In this document: one piece after another, positions 22,029-29,877 of the stretch
Layout of the letters: the number at the start of each line of letters is the position of its first letter
Numbering within the stretch: the first letter of the stretch is position 1
Assembly (NCBI RefSeq): GCF_016306625.1
Contig: NZ_JACOII010000022.1
Location: 149,665-213,664 of the forward strand
From: Xenorhabdus lircayensis
Lineage (GTDB): Bacteria > Pseudomonadota > Gammaproteobacteria > Enterobacterales > Enterobacteriaceae
DNA: 64,000 bases
Direction: 5' to 3'
Notes under the pieces: generated by a model
The model's input: only the letters and a program-made list of their open reading frames with translations
What the model was told of the DNA's origin: nothing
Databases searched by the model: none
Translations under genes and position numbers: made by a program

Positions 22029-22595
22029 ATGACAGTAAGGTTTAAACAACGCTTTCATATTCTAATAGGGTTGGCATCAATACTCATCATCATCCAATTG
22101 CTTAATGCCTTAACCGGTGGCGCATTAAGCAATTTCGGCATTATTCCCCGATATGCTCAAGGGTTGATTGGTATTCCGCTATCCTCTTTCCTGCATGGCA
22201 ACTGGGAACATCTGTTCAGTAACCTTCCCGCACTATTGGTATTGAGTGCCTTACTGATGACTCACTCCATTCGTTATTATGTGCTTGCCAGCCTGTTTAT
22301 TATCTTTATGGAAGGGATTCTGGTCTGGTTATTCGGTCGCTCCGCCATTCATGTTGGTGCCAGCGGCTGGATTTTTGGCCTGTGGGGGTTACTGTTAGCT
22401 AATGCTTACTTCCTGAGAAGAGCCAAGGATTTTTTCTTTGCCATTCTGGTATTTGTCTATTACGGCGGGATCGCCTTTGGCTTGTTACCGTGGCAAGAGG
22501 ATGTTTCAACGGAAGGGCATATTTTTGGTGTCATAGCAGGGCTGGTTTTCTCTTGGCTTACCAAGAAGTGGATCATCACGAATCGTGAGTTTTAG
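22029..22595 (+). CDS. Rhomboid-family intramembrane protease
   Basis: 188 residues from ATG 22029, with CAGGG 8-9 bp upstream; a GTG at 22020 is the alternative. Six hydrophobic segments. Rhomboid hallmarks are visible: HGNWEHLFSN (His/Asn in TM2), GASGWIFG with candidate nucleophile Ser112, and EGHIFGVIAG with His164. Family members cleave single-pass membrane proteins within the bilayer. It follows three broken genes but is itself open, so it may have its own promoter, or its decay is more recent. The substrate cannot be inferred. Confidence 0.85.
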   Translation: MTVRFKQRFHILIGLASILIIIQLLNALTGGALSNFGIIPRYAQGLIGIPLSSFLHGNWEHLFSNLPALLVLSALLMTHSIRYYVLASLFIIFMEGILVWLFGRSAIHVGASGWIFGLWGLLLANAYFLRRAKDFFFAILVFVYYGGIAFGLLPWQEDVSTEGHIFGVIAGLVFSWLTKKWIITNREF

Positions 22596-22806
22596 GTGAT
22601 TGGGGATAGTTGATTATCCCCATTTTAGATATTCACCAATAACCATAGACAGGATGTTTAGAGATAACAGGACGATGATGTCATCGCCCTCGACCTAAAA
22701 TTATCATTATATTTAATTACCTCAATAGGCTATGGCTAAGTAAGATAGATCCTTAATTGAAAATATTTTTATTTGAAATCAATTCATTATAAATATATTG
22801 CAATAA
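22596..22806. other. Intergenic spacer
   Basis: About 210 bp, increasingly AT-rich toward the palindrome at 22807. No gene is seen. Confidence 0.4.
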
Positions 22807-22860
22807 ATTCAATGATCTCTAAAATTAGGTCAATTGACTTAATTTTAGAGATCATTGAAT
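22807..22860. promoter_or_regulatory. 54-bp near-perfect palindrome before a ribosome site
   Basis: ATTCAATGATCTCTAAAATT at the left and its exact complement at the right (ending 22860) extend through the centre GGTCAATTGACT. Only one of the 27 pairs (22828 with 22839, a G and a T) is not Watson-Crick, and in RNA it would be a G-U pair. The palindrome ends 5 bp before the AAGGA ribosome site of the next gene. It could be a regulator operator, a 5' hairpin controlling translation, or a terminator for upstream read-through (no T-run follows). Confidence 0.85.
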
Positions 22861-22877
22861 GCCTTAAGGATCATAAA

Positions 22878-23966
22878 ATGAAGAACATATCTGTATTACT
22901 CGTTGGTGGCTATGGTGTTGTTGGTCAGCAAGTAGCACAAATTCTCAATCAGTATAGGCCAGATTTACAATTAGTTATTGCTGGTAGAGATATTAATAAA
23001 GCAAAAAAAGCCTCTAAAAATTTAAAGAATTCCAGGGGCCTATCCTTTGATGTGGAAAATCCATATTTACCGGATGAACTAAAAATTGACATTGTGTTAG
23101 CACTTGTTAATGATCCACAAGATAAATTATTACATTTTGCACATCAGAATAATATTGCGTATGTGGATATAACTCGTTGGACTGAACGTTTGCAGGTTGC
23201 ATTAAGTAAGGCAACAATCATGCAAAATCAAAAAAGAAGTACTATGGTTTTTGCATCGTCGTGGATGGCTAGCATAGTAGCGACACTCATCAATGATATC
23301 AGTAAGTCATTTTCAAGCATTGATAGTATTGATATGAGTGTCTTATATGCTTTGAACGATAAAGCAGGCCCAAATTCAATTGATTATATGGATAGGTTAA
23401 CAATTCCTTTTACTGTAAAGCAAAATGGAAAGTACCAAAAGATTCTCCCTTTTTCTGATGAGAGAACTGTTTTATTTAGTGATGGTAACAGCCATAAAGT
23501 TTTTCGTATTGATATGCCAGAGCAATTTATCTTCCCCATAATTACAAATGCACAAACTGTTGCAACCAGAATTGGTTTTGATGATCCTAAGAGTAATCAA
23601 TTATTAGCTTTTTTGGTTAAGAAGGGGATTTGGAAACTATTATCAGGCAAGAGAGCTACCGGGTTTCGTAGAAAAATTTTATATAATCCAGGTGAAGGGC
23701 ATCAGCATCAAATCCGCACCGACATACAAGGAGTTGATAAGAAAGGACACCGTAAATGTGTATGTCTGCAAATTAATGATCCAAAAGGACAAACACATTT
23801 AACAGCGACAGGAGCTGCTGCGTTATTGATTCAGTTGGCTGAACATATACAGAATAATCATTCAACAATTTTAAATACTGGTGAAAGATTTTTAGATGTT
23901 GAAAAACTCAAATCGTTATTATCTTCAGAAAATGTTAATTTTAGTATTAATAATAATATAGAATAA
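22878..23966 (+). CDS. Saccharopine-dehydrogenase-like NAD(P)-binding protein
   Basis: 362 residues from ATG 22878 with AAGGA 7 bp upstream. The N-terminal Rossmann motif VLLVGGYGVVGQQVAQIL is followed by a basic LVIAGRDINKAKK, typical of NADP-binding members, and DIVLALVNDPQD. The C-terminal part (GEGHQHQIRTDIQGVD, TATGAAALLIQLAE) fits the saccharopine dehydrogenase / trans-acting enoyl reductase superfamily. Substrate unknown. A TetR-type regulator gene converges on it from the other side, and a flavin monooxygenase lies just beyond, so the three could be one metabolic or detoxification module. Confidence 0.75.
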   Translation: MKNISVLLVGGYGVVGQQVAQILNQYRPDLQLVIAGRDINKAKKASKNLKNSRGLSFDVENPYLPDELKIDIVLALVNDPQDKLLHFAHQNNIAYVDITRWTERLQVALSKATIMQNQKRSTMVFASSWMASIVATLINDISKSFSSIDSIDMSVLYALNDKAGPNSIDYMDRLTIPFTVKQNGKYQKILPFSDERTVLFSDGNSHKVFRIDMPEQFIFPIITNAQTVATRIGFDDPKSNQLLAFLVKKGIWKLLSGKRATGFRRKILYNPGEGHQHQIRTDIQGVDKKGHRKCVCLQINDPKGQTHLTATGAAALLIQLAEHIQNNHSTILNTGERFLDVEKLKSLLSSENVNFSINNNIE

Positions 23967-23996
23967 AAAGTGGCTTTGAAAAATTACTCAATCCTT

Positions 23997-24031
23997 AAAT
24001 AATCCGTAAAGATATTCTTTACGGATTATTT
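23997..24031. terminator. Bidirectional terminator, perfect 15-bp stem
   Basis: AAATAATCCGTAAAG (23997-24011) and CTTTACGGATTATTT (24017-24031) pair perfectly around ATATT. A/T-rich tails on both sides allow termination of both the plus-strand dehydrogenase gene and the minus-strand TetR gene, whose stop overlaps the stem's last base. Confidence 0.85.
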
Positions 24032-24609
24032 TATTCTGATTCTATAATAGCACTTATAGTAAAGCGTAAACGCTTACTTAAATCAAAGTCACAGTTTTCA
24101 TTGTTATGATAGAAATACAAAATGGACAAACCCTCAAATAAAGAAACCAACATTAATGCTTTCTCTTTCCTGATATTTACAGGCATATCTGAACAGTAAT
24201 TACGCAAGATAATAATAATCTGATCAATATAACGTTGATAAAATTTAGTTAGGGTTTTATGTAGTTTGTCTGAGTGGCGGCTAGCTAACCATGTTTCTAA
24301 CGTCAAGGTACATAACGACATGTCTTGTAAATTATTTACTATGATATCCAGTAAAACATCAAGCTCATTATGCTCAGTATTAGCAAGTTGTAATCTTGTA
24401 GTTGCATCCTCAATAACTTGATTGAACAAACCCTCTAATAAAGATTCTATATTAGGAAAATAGTACTGTAAATTCCCAAGAGTTATTCCACAATGGCTAG
24501 CCAGAGATCTCATACTAAAAGGGCGACTTCCTCCTTGAACAAGGAGTTTTATCGCATCTTTTAAAATACTATGTTGTTTTTCTTCAAATTTTTCATTCTT
24601 AGGTTTCAT
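24031..24609 (-). CDS. TetR-family transcriptional regulator
   Basis: About 192 residues. The helix-turn-helix is SMRSLASHCGITLGNLQYYFPNIESLLEGLF near residues 35-65, the TetR signature with the YYF tract. The C-terminal ligand domain is helical and unrecognised. In-frame starts at ATG 24609, ATG 24618 and TTG 24624 are all possible and no ribosome site decides. It probably regulates one of the neighbours: the dehydrogenase (54-bp palindrome upstream) or the monooxygenase. Which of these it binds is not shown. Confidence 0.85.
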   Translation of the reverse strand: MKPKNEKFEEKQHSILKDAIKLLVQGGSRPFSMRSLASHCGITLGNLQYYFPNIESLLEGLFNQVIEDATTRLQLANTEHNELDVLLDIIVNNLQDMSLCTLTLETWLASRHSDKLHKTLTKFYQRYIDQIIIILRNYCSDMPVNIRKEKALMLVSLFEGLSILYFYHNNENCDFDLSKRLRFTISAIIESE

Positions 24610-24698
24610 TATGGGCATTATCAATGTGGTGCCGTTAAGTAAATAGTGAATAATCAGAGATTTGTATATGGCCTTCCTCTGTATTGCAAGAGAGCTTT

Positions 24699-24780
24699 TC
24701 AGATAAAAGGAATGGCAATCGCTTGAGCGTCATTGTAGTCGTTTTTGCTTACATCGGTATACATCAACATGTTGAGCAGG
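24699..24780 (-). pseudogene. IS110-like transposase fragment
   Basis: On the minus strand a short frame reads LLNMLMYTDVSKNDYNDAQA then stops. The SKNDYNDAQAIA stretch resembles the K-N-D-x-N-D-A-x-A-I block of IS110/IS1111 transposases. Nothing else of such an element is visible. Confidence 0.4.
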
Positions 24781-24812
24781 CAGTATAGTCTCAGAATTTG
24801 CTACGGGATAAT

Positions 24813-24917
24813 CTGATGTCAAGAAGACGCTTTCTGCTAGAAAACGTCATTGGCCAGCTCAAAAATATTTCTCAGATAGAACAAGCATACTCGACTTTTT
24901 GTTGGAAATTGTTCTGA
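24813..24917 (+). pseudogene. IS982-like transposase 3' fragment
   Basis: A frame ending TGA 24915-24917 reads RRRFLLENVIGQLKNISQIE, close to the IS982 C-terminal block (RxxIExxxxQLKNISQIEHxR). Only about 35 codons remain and the end is degenerate. It lies in the TetR-monooxygenase gap beside another fragment, indicating past insertions. Confidence 0.55.
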
Positions 24918-24919
24918 AA

Positions 24920-26368
24920 TTATTTCCACCGTAATTCCGCGTCATCTACAGGCTGCCCCAATACTTCTTTATCCTTTTTATAATCATGTGGAACATGCCA
25001 ATTCGGGCTACGTCCCTGACGTGGAAGGCCTTCATCACCTCGCCTGATATAACCCGATTGCAACTCACCAAAAATGTTTTCGTGTTTCAGCATTTCACCT
25101 GGTTGAGCATAGGGTGTTACAGACTTAGCCCCACGACGATCCATCTCTTTCAATAACCGGCAGACATAATTTGCGGATAGATCAACTTTCAATGTCCAAG
25201 AGCTGTTGATATACCCAAACAAATAGGCAAAATTAGGGATGTCCTGAATCAAGGTTCCCTTGTAGAGCATACGATCATTGCCCTGTAGTTTTTGCTCATC
25301 AATAGAAATTTCGATACCACCAAGAGGCAGTAATTTCAGTCCAGTCGCGGAAACGATGATATCCGCTGGTAATTCCTGACCGGATTGCAACAAAATGCCT
25401 TTTTCAGTGAAACGTTCTATCTTATCGGTCACGACAGAAGCTTTGTCTTCTTTCAGGGCTTTTAAAAAATTACCATAGGGGATCACGCACAGACGTTCAT
25501 CCCAAGGCATGTATTTTGGCGTCAGGTGATTCATATTAAAATTTTGCCCGACTCTTTTACGAACAGATGACAGTAAAAATGATTTCAGCACAGTAGGTAA
25601 GTGTCGGCTGGTTTTATAAAGTAAACGGTGAATAAAAAGATTGCGATTTCTGCTGAGTGTGTAAACCCAACGTTTTGGCATAAATTTATTAAGATATTCG
25701 GAAATTTTATCTTTTCCAGGGACAGACAAATAATAACTGGGGGAGCGCTGTAGCATGGTGATATGTTCGGTATCACTCGCCATTGTTGGAACTAACGTGG
25801 CTGCTGTTGCCCCACTACCAATCACAACAACCCTTTTACCCTTATAACTCAGACCATCAGGCCAATGTTGAGGATGAATAACTGGCCCTTTGAAATCTTC
25901 AATGCCAGGGAACTCGGGTAAATATACTTCATCATAGTTATAATAACCCGTCGCTGCGATCAGATAATTACAGGTAAAGATTCGGGTTTCTCCACTGGCT
26001 TCCTCAACAGCAGTAATACTCCATTGGCTGGTCACACTTGACCAGTCCGCGTTAGTAATTTTTAACCCAAACTGGATTTTTTTATCAATGCCATACTCTT
26101 TTGCTGTTTCATTGACATAATTTTTAATTGAAGGCCCATCAGCAAAAACACTAGTTTCAGACCAAGGTCGGAATTTATAGCCAAAGGTCATCATATCCGA
26201 ATCTGAACGGATTCCCGGATAACGAAATAAATCCCAAGTACCGCCGATAGCATGACGACGCTCTAAGATAATCACCTTCTTATCAGGGCATTCTCTTGTT
26301 AAATGACATGCCATACCAATGCCAGCAACGCCCGCTCCCATGATCAAAACATCATAATGGCTATCCAT
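24920..26368 (-). CDS. Flavin-containing (Baeyer-Villiger-type) monooxygenase
   Basis: 482 residues with a strong GGAGAGG site before ATG 26368. FAD-binding GxGxxG is at residues 11-16 (GAGVAG) and the NADPH-binding GSGATA at 184-189. Between them FKGPVIHPQHW (159-169) matches the FxGxxxHxxxW fingerprint of class B monooxygenases, and DLFRYPGIRSDSD is another family block. Such enzymes use NADPH and O2 to insert oxygen into ketones or oxidise soft nucleophiles. Substrate unknown. It is divergent from a LysR gene, a common regulator-target arrangement. Confidence 0.9.
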   Translation of the reverse strand: MDSHYDVLIMGAGVAGIGMACHLTRECPDKKVIILERRHAIGGTWDLFRYPGIRSDSDMMTFGYKFRPWSETSVFADGPSIKNYVNETAKEYGIDKKIQFGLKITNADWSSVTSQWSITAVEEASGETRIFTCNYLIAATGYYNYDEVYLPEFPGIEDFKGPVIHPQHWPDGLSYKGKRVVVIGSGATAATLVPTMASDTEHITMLQRSPSYYLSVPGKDKISEYLNKFMPKRWVYTLSRNRNLFIHRLLYKTSRHLPTVLKSFLLSSVRKRVGQNFNMNHLTPKYMPWDERLCVIPYGNFLKALKEDKASVVTDKIERFTEKGILLQSGQELPADIIVSATGLKLLPLGGIEISIDEQKLQGNDRMLYKGTLIQDIPNFAYLFGYINSSWTLKVDLSANYVCRLLKEMDRRGAKSVTPYAQPGEMLKHENIFGELQSGYIRRGDEGLPRQGRSPNWHVPHDYKKDKEVLGQPVDDAELRWK

Positions 26369-26564
26369 GTTACCTCTCCTGCAAAAATGCTGTCCTAATC
26401 AGATAAGTACCTTGTTCAATCTGTCATGTTATTTTTTATTTGCTGGGGCAACCATTTGCATTTATGTGGGGGGAGTATCACTATGTTAACTAACCGAGAA
26501 ATTTAAACGTTAATTACTTATATTTATTATAATAATCAGATAATTACCACACGGAAAGCACATC

Positions 26565-27500
26565 TTGAATAATTACAAACTACTTCCAGCTTTAATATCA
26601 ATCCTGCAAACGCTTAATCTCACTGAATCCGCAAAGCGGCTAGATGTTACACAGTCTGCAATGAGTAAAACATTGAATCAGCTTCGTGAAGATTTTCATG
26701 ACAAGATTATTGTAAGAGAGGCAAATAAATTCATCCTCACGAAGAAAGGAGAGAAACTGAAAGAACAACTTCCAGTTCTGATGCAACAATTAGATAATTT
26801 ATATGCTCCAGAATCAATGGAACCAAGCCTTTGCAAAAGAGTATTTACCTTAGCTTCCAGCGACTATGTTGCCCAAGCTATCTTACCGTCTATATTTTGT
26901 CGTATTGAAATAGAAGCGCCTAATGCAAGCATTGAATATACATTGTGGCATAAGGACAACCTGAATAAATTTTCTGATCAAGATGTTGATTTAGCTGCAA
27001 CTATTGCCGATTCTATACCTGATAATTTATACGGTAAGATAATGGCTGAAGACCAATTGGTCGTTGTATTTAGAAATAAACCTGCCAAGTTTGATAGTGA
27101 TATGACTATTAAGGATTATATTAACGGACGACATATTCTCATTAGTGGTGGTGGAGACAAGAATAGCCCTGTTGATCATAAATTAGCAATGATGAACCTA
27201 AAGCGTAATATTTCTGCTACAGTTCCGTTTTTCCAGGCGGCTATTGAATTGTTATTAAAAACAGACACCATGTTAACCATACCGCTTCATATTGCTGCTG
27301 ATTTCGCTCAACATTATGATTTGCAGATAAAACGCTTACCCATTGAAATTCAATCACATAAATACTACTTACTGTGGCATGCCAAGCATCAGCAAGATCC
27401 AGAGCATAAATGGTTCAGAGAGATTTGCTTTCCTTTAATCCAATCTCATCTTGAAAGAACGATAAAACAGGGTATGAAATTAATTCATACTTATCAGTAG
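26565..27500 (+). CDS. LysR-family transcriptional regulator
   Basis: 311 residues from TTG 26565, with GGAAAG about 9 bp upstream; no closer ATG or GTG starts the conserved domain. The N-terminal winged helix-turn-helix is LTESAKRLDVTQSAMSKTLNQLREDF. The effector domain starts near residue 90 (RVFTLASSDYVAQAIL). It is divergent from the flavin monooxygenase with about 196 bp between, so it may control that gene and/or the LysE-type exporter downstream. The inducer is unknown. Confidence 0.9.
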   Translation: MNNYKLLPALISILQTLNLTESAKRLDVTQSAMSKTLNQLREDFHDKIIVREANKFILTKKGEKLKEQLPVLMQQLDNLYAPESMEPSLCKRVFTLASSDYVAQAILPSIFCRIEIEAPNASIEYTLWHKDNLNKFSDQDVDLAATIADSIPDNLYGKIMAEDQLVVVFRNKPAKFDSDMTIKDYINGRHILISGGGDKNSPVDHKLAMMNLKRNISATVPFFQAAIELLLKTDTMLTIPLHIAADFAQHYDLQIKRLPIEIQSHKYYLLWHAKHQQDPEHKWFREICFPLIQSHLERTIKQGMKLIHTYQ

Positions 27501-27621
27501 CTTTTCCATCTTTTATATAAATTTTATTTGCATTAATATAAAAACACATTTTCAATAAAAACATTAACATATTGATTTTTATACCCACTGAACTTAATCT
27601 TTTATAATGTTGGTAATAAAT

Positions 27622-28254
27622 ATGATATCCATAGAAACACTCGTTACATTTATCAGTATTTCAACATTTTTATGCTTCTTACCGGGCCCTGATAATATTT
27701 TTGTGTTAAGTCAATCTGCAATAAATGGGCGTAAAGTTGGAATATCAATTACCATTGGCCTATGTATTGGCTTAGTAATACACACATCTTTAGTTTCATT
27801 AGGAATTTCAGCGATTTTACGAGAAAACGCTGTAGCATTTGAAATTATCAGGATATTGGGCGTGCTTTATCTAATTTATCTGTCTTGGGGAGCGTTCAAT
27901 GTAAAGCCAGTTTACTTTAAAGACAGTAATGAAAAATTTAATGGAAAAAATAAATTCATAAAAAAAGGATTGATAATGAATTTATCAAATCCAAAAATTA
28001 TTATTTTCTTTTTAGCTTTTCTCCCTCAATTTACGACTGATAGTGAAAATATAACACCCATTCCATTTCAGCTATTCTATCTGGGGTTAATATTTGTAGT
28101 TGTTTCTTTTTTAGTATTTACACTCATATCCTATTTATCTGTTTTTTTGAGCGTTGTTTTATCTGATACACCATCAATACAAACGGTTTTAAATAAAATA
28201 ACAGGTTTAATATTTATAGCTTTAGCAATTAATTTAGCTGTTAGTCAATTTTAA
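27622..28254 (+). CDS. LysE/RhtB-family exporter
   Basis: 210 residues from ATG 27622; ATG 27607 is a longer alternative, neither with a strong ribosome site. Six hydrophobic segments, with FLCFLPGPDNIFVLSQSAINGRKVGI near the N-terminus, the family signature containing the PGP motif, and NLSNPKIIIFFLAFLPQF in the middle. Family members export amino acids or related small molecules. It follows the LysR gene by about 120 bp on the same strand. Confidence 0.88.
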   Translation: MISIETLVTFISISTFLCFLPGPDNIFVLSQSAINGRKVGISITIGLCIGLVIHTSLVSLGISAILRENAVAFEIIRILGVLYLIYLSWGAFNVKPVYFKDSNEKFNGKNKFIKKGLIMNLSNPKIIIFFLAFLPQFTTDSENITPIPFQLFYLGLIFVVVSFLVFTLISYLSVFLSVVLSDTPSIQTVLNKITGLIFIALAINLAVSQF

Positions 28255-28281
28255 AAAGAATAGACTGTAAAAACTGCTCAA

Positions 28282-28303
28282 TGTGCAGCCTCTCGGCTGC
28301 ACA
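28282..28303. terminator. Perfect GC-rich hairpin between convergent genes
   Basis: TGTGCAGCC, loop TCTC, GGCTGCACA: a perfect 9-bp stem between the LysE gene and the convergent exporter gene. No strong T-run follows on the plus side; on the minus side TTGAGCAGTTTTT follows. Probable terminator. Confidence 0.65.
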
Positions 28304-28361
28304 GACAAAATGGAATTCTTCGACTACTGCAAAAAAATAGTGAAGATGTCGGAGATCCATA

Positions 28362-29558
28362 CTATTTTCTTATCTTCTGTTTCAATACCGTGAATGCAAT
28401 GAAACTTACGGCTGACATTCCGAAGCAATAAGCTACCAATGGCCAAGCCGTATCGCCATCAAGCACCAAAGTCATGAGCGTACCCACTCCGCCCACAATC
28501 AGACTTTGGATGCTGTAGTACAACGCGACAGCAGTGCCCGAGGCATCGCCAAAATCCCGAAGCGCTCCATTTGCCGTGACCGAAACGACGAACACCATGC
28601 CAACCGCAATCAACCACATTGGCACCACGAAAGTCATAAACGACTGTTTTGAAAAGACAGCACAAATCGCCAGAATAATGGCTCCCGCCATCATGACAAA
28701 TGAGCCTCGTACAAAGCTTCCCGGAATGTCCCAACGTGACACAAAAAATTTCGCGAAACGCGCCACGACAATCATGACGAGTGCGACCGTCGCGAACGCT
28801 ATACTGAACTCCATTTGAGAAAAACCGGTACGACTGACAAGTACACGGGGGGCAGTAGAGAAAAATACGAAAAATGACCCCATCGCAGTACTGAATCCAA
28901 GGGTATAGATCCAGAAAGACTTATTAGACAAAATCAACGCAATGGCTAATCCATGTTTATTCTGCTTCGGTGGTCGTGTCTCATGCCATCGGGGTAGCGC
29001 ACGACTGAATGCCAACAGCCCCAGCAAGCCAAGCATCACAAAGATCCCTCTCCAGCCAAAAGCAAGCGCAATGACCGAGCCGAGAATAGGCCCGAGCGCA
29101 GGCACAAACGCCAGCATGGAACTGAATAGACCATAAATAATGCTACTTTCAGGCCTGTCAGCATAAACATCCCGAACGGTAGCAAAAGTCGCCACCAGAG
29201 CTGCCGATGCACCCAATGCCTGTAAAATCCGCAAGACAACAAACAATGCACCAATACTTGTCATGGCAAGGGCAAAGGAAGCGATAGAAAAAAGCAAAAC
29301 GCCGCTTAATACCACGGGCCGCCGACCGATACGATCCGACAGCGGGCCAAAAATCATCTGGCCTAATCCCAGCAAAAGTATGTAGACGCTTAACGTCAGT
29401 TGGATCATAGCAGGTGAAGTATCAAGTGCTGCTGGCATAACCGGAATGACCGGCAGATACACATCCATTGCCAATGAAGCAAGGAGATCAATAGGAACCA
29501 TCAGCACAAGCGCTGACGATAGAGAATAGCCCCAAACGGGCGTAGTTTTATTAGACAT
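28362..29558 (-). CDS. Phenicol exporter of the FloR/CmlA type (MFS)
   Basis: 398 residues with 12 hydrophobic segments. Long stretches agree with FloR/CmlA as I recall them: PIDLLASLAMDVYLPVIPVM, FGPLSDRIGRRPVVLSG, ASAALVATFATVRDVYADRP, IYGLFSSMLAFVPALGPI, GSFFVFFSTAPRVL, DGDTAWPLVAYC. It is a Bcr/CflA-type drug:H+ antiporter; FloR and CmlA export chloramphenicol and florfenicol. The 11-bp inverted repeat and leader peptide upstream (29630-29708) resemble inducible drug-resistance attenuators. No mobile-element genes touch it, so it may be a chromosomal relative. Substrate range is inferred. Confidence 0.85.
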   Translation of the reverse strand: MSNKTTPVWGYSLSSALVLMVPIDLLASLAMDVYLPVIPVMPAALDTSPAMIQLTLSVYILLLGLGQMIFGPLSDRIGRRPVVLSGVLLFSIASFALAMTSIGALFVVLRILQALGASAALVATFATVRDVYADRPESSIIYGLFSSMLAFVPALGPILGSVIALAFGWRGIFVMLGLLGLLAFSRALPRWHETRPPKQNKHGLAIALILSNKSFWIYTLGFSTAMGSFFVFFSTAPRVLVSRTGFSQMEFSIAFATVALVMIVVARFAKFFVSRWDIPGSFVRGSFVMMAGAIILAICAVFSKQSFMTFVVPMWLIAVGMVFVVSVTANGALRDFGDASGTAVALYYSIQSLIVGGVGTLMTLVLDGDTAWPLVAYCFGMSAVSFIAFTVLKQKIRK

Positions 29559-29629
29559 GACAAAAAAATCCGCTCAGAAAGTGAAATCCGGCGGCAATCT
29601 GCCTATGAATGATCAACGGGAAGAGATCG

Positions 29630-29677
29630 CCGCAACAACTACCGATGAAAAAATTCCGGTAAAAAAAGTTGTTGCGG
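29630..29677 (-). promoter_or_regulatory. Attenuator-type stem after leader peptide
   Basis: CCGCAACAACT (29630-29640) pairs perfectly with AGTTGTTGCGG (29667-29677), with inner ACCG/CGGT pairing interrupted by an A-run. It begins 1 bp after the stop codon of the leader frame and precedes the exporter by about 70 bp. A ribosome halted on the leader would cover and alter this stem. Confidence 0.6.
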
Positions 29678-29678
29678 T

Positions 29679-29708
29679 TTAGCGAACTGTTTGGGGAATG
29701 AGACTCAT
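29679..29708 (-). CDS. Putative regulatory leader peptide of the exporter gene
   Basis: ATG 29708 to TAA 29679 encodes nine residues, MSLIPQTVR, preceded by AAGGG with 7-bp spacing. A short, well-initiated frame ending right at an inverted repeat upstream of a phenicol exporter is the design of cat/cml translational attenuation, where drug-stalled ribosomes free the downstream ribosome site. The peptide differs from the leader sequences I know for catA and cmlA. Expression is not demonstrated. Confidence 0.55.
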   Translation of the reverse strand: MSLIPQTVR

Positions 29709-29877
29709 ATTTGTACCCTTATGATAGTATTTGATAGTGTTGTCTATTCAATCATTCAGATCTACAAGTGATCAACTTTAACAAACGAAAAAGTACGGCT
29801 ATCAGCCGTACATTTAAAAAATGAGGGTTAACAGGTTACACCACTATGAATGATAACAATTATCGGTGTCAGTCATC

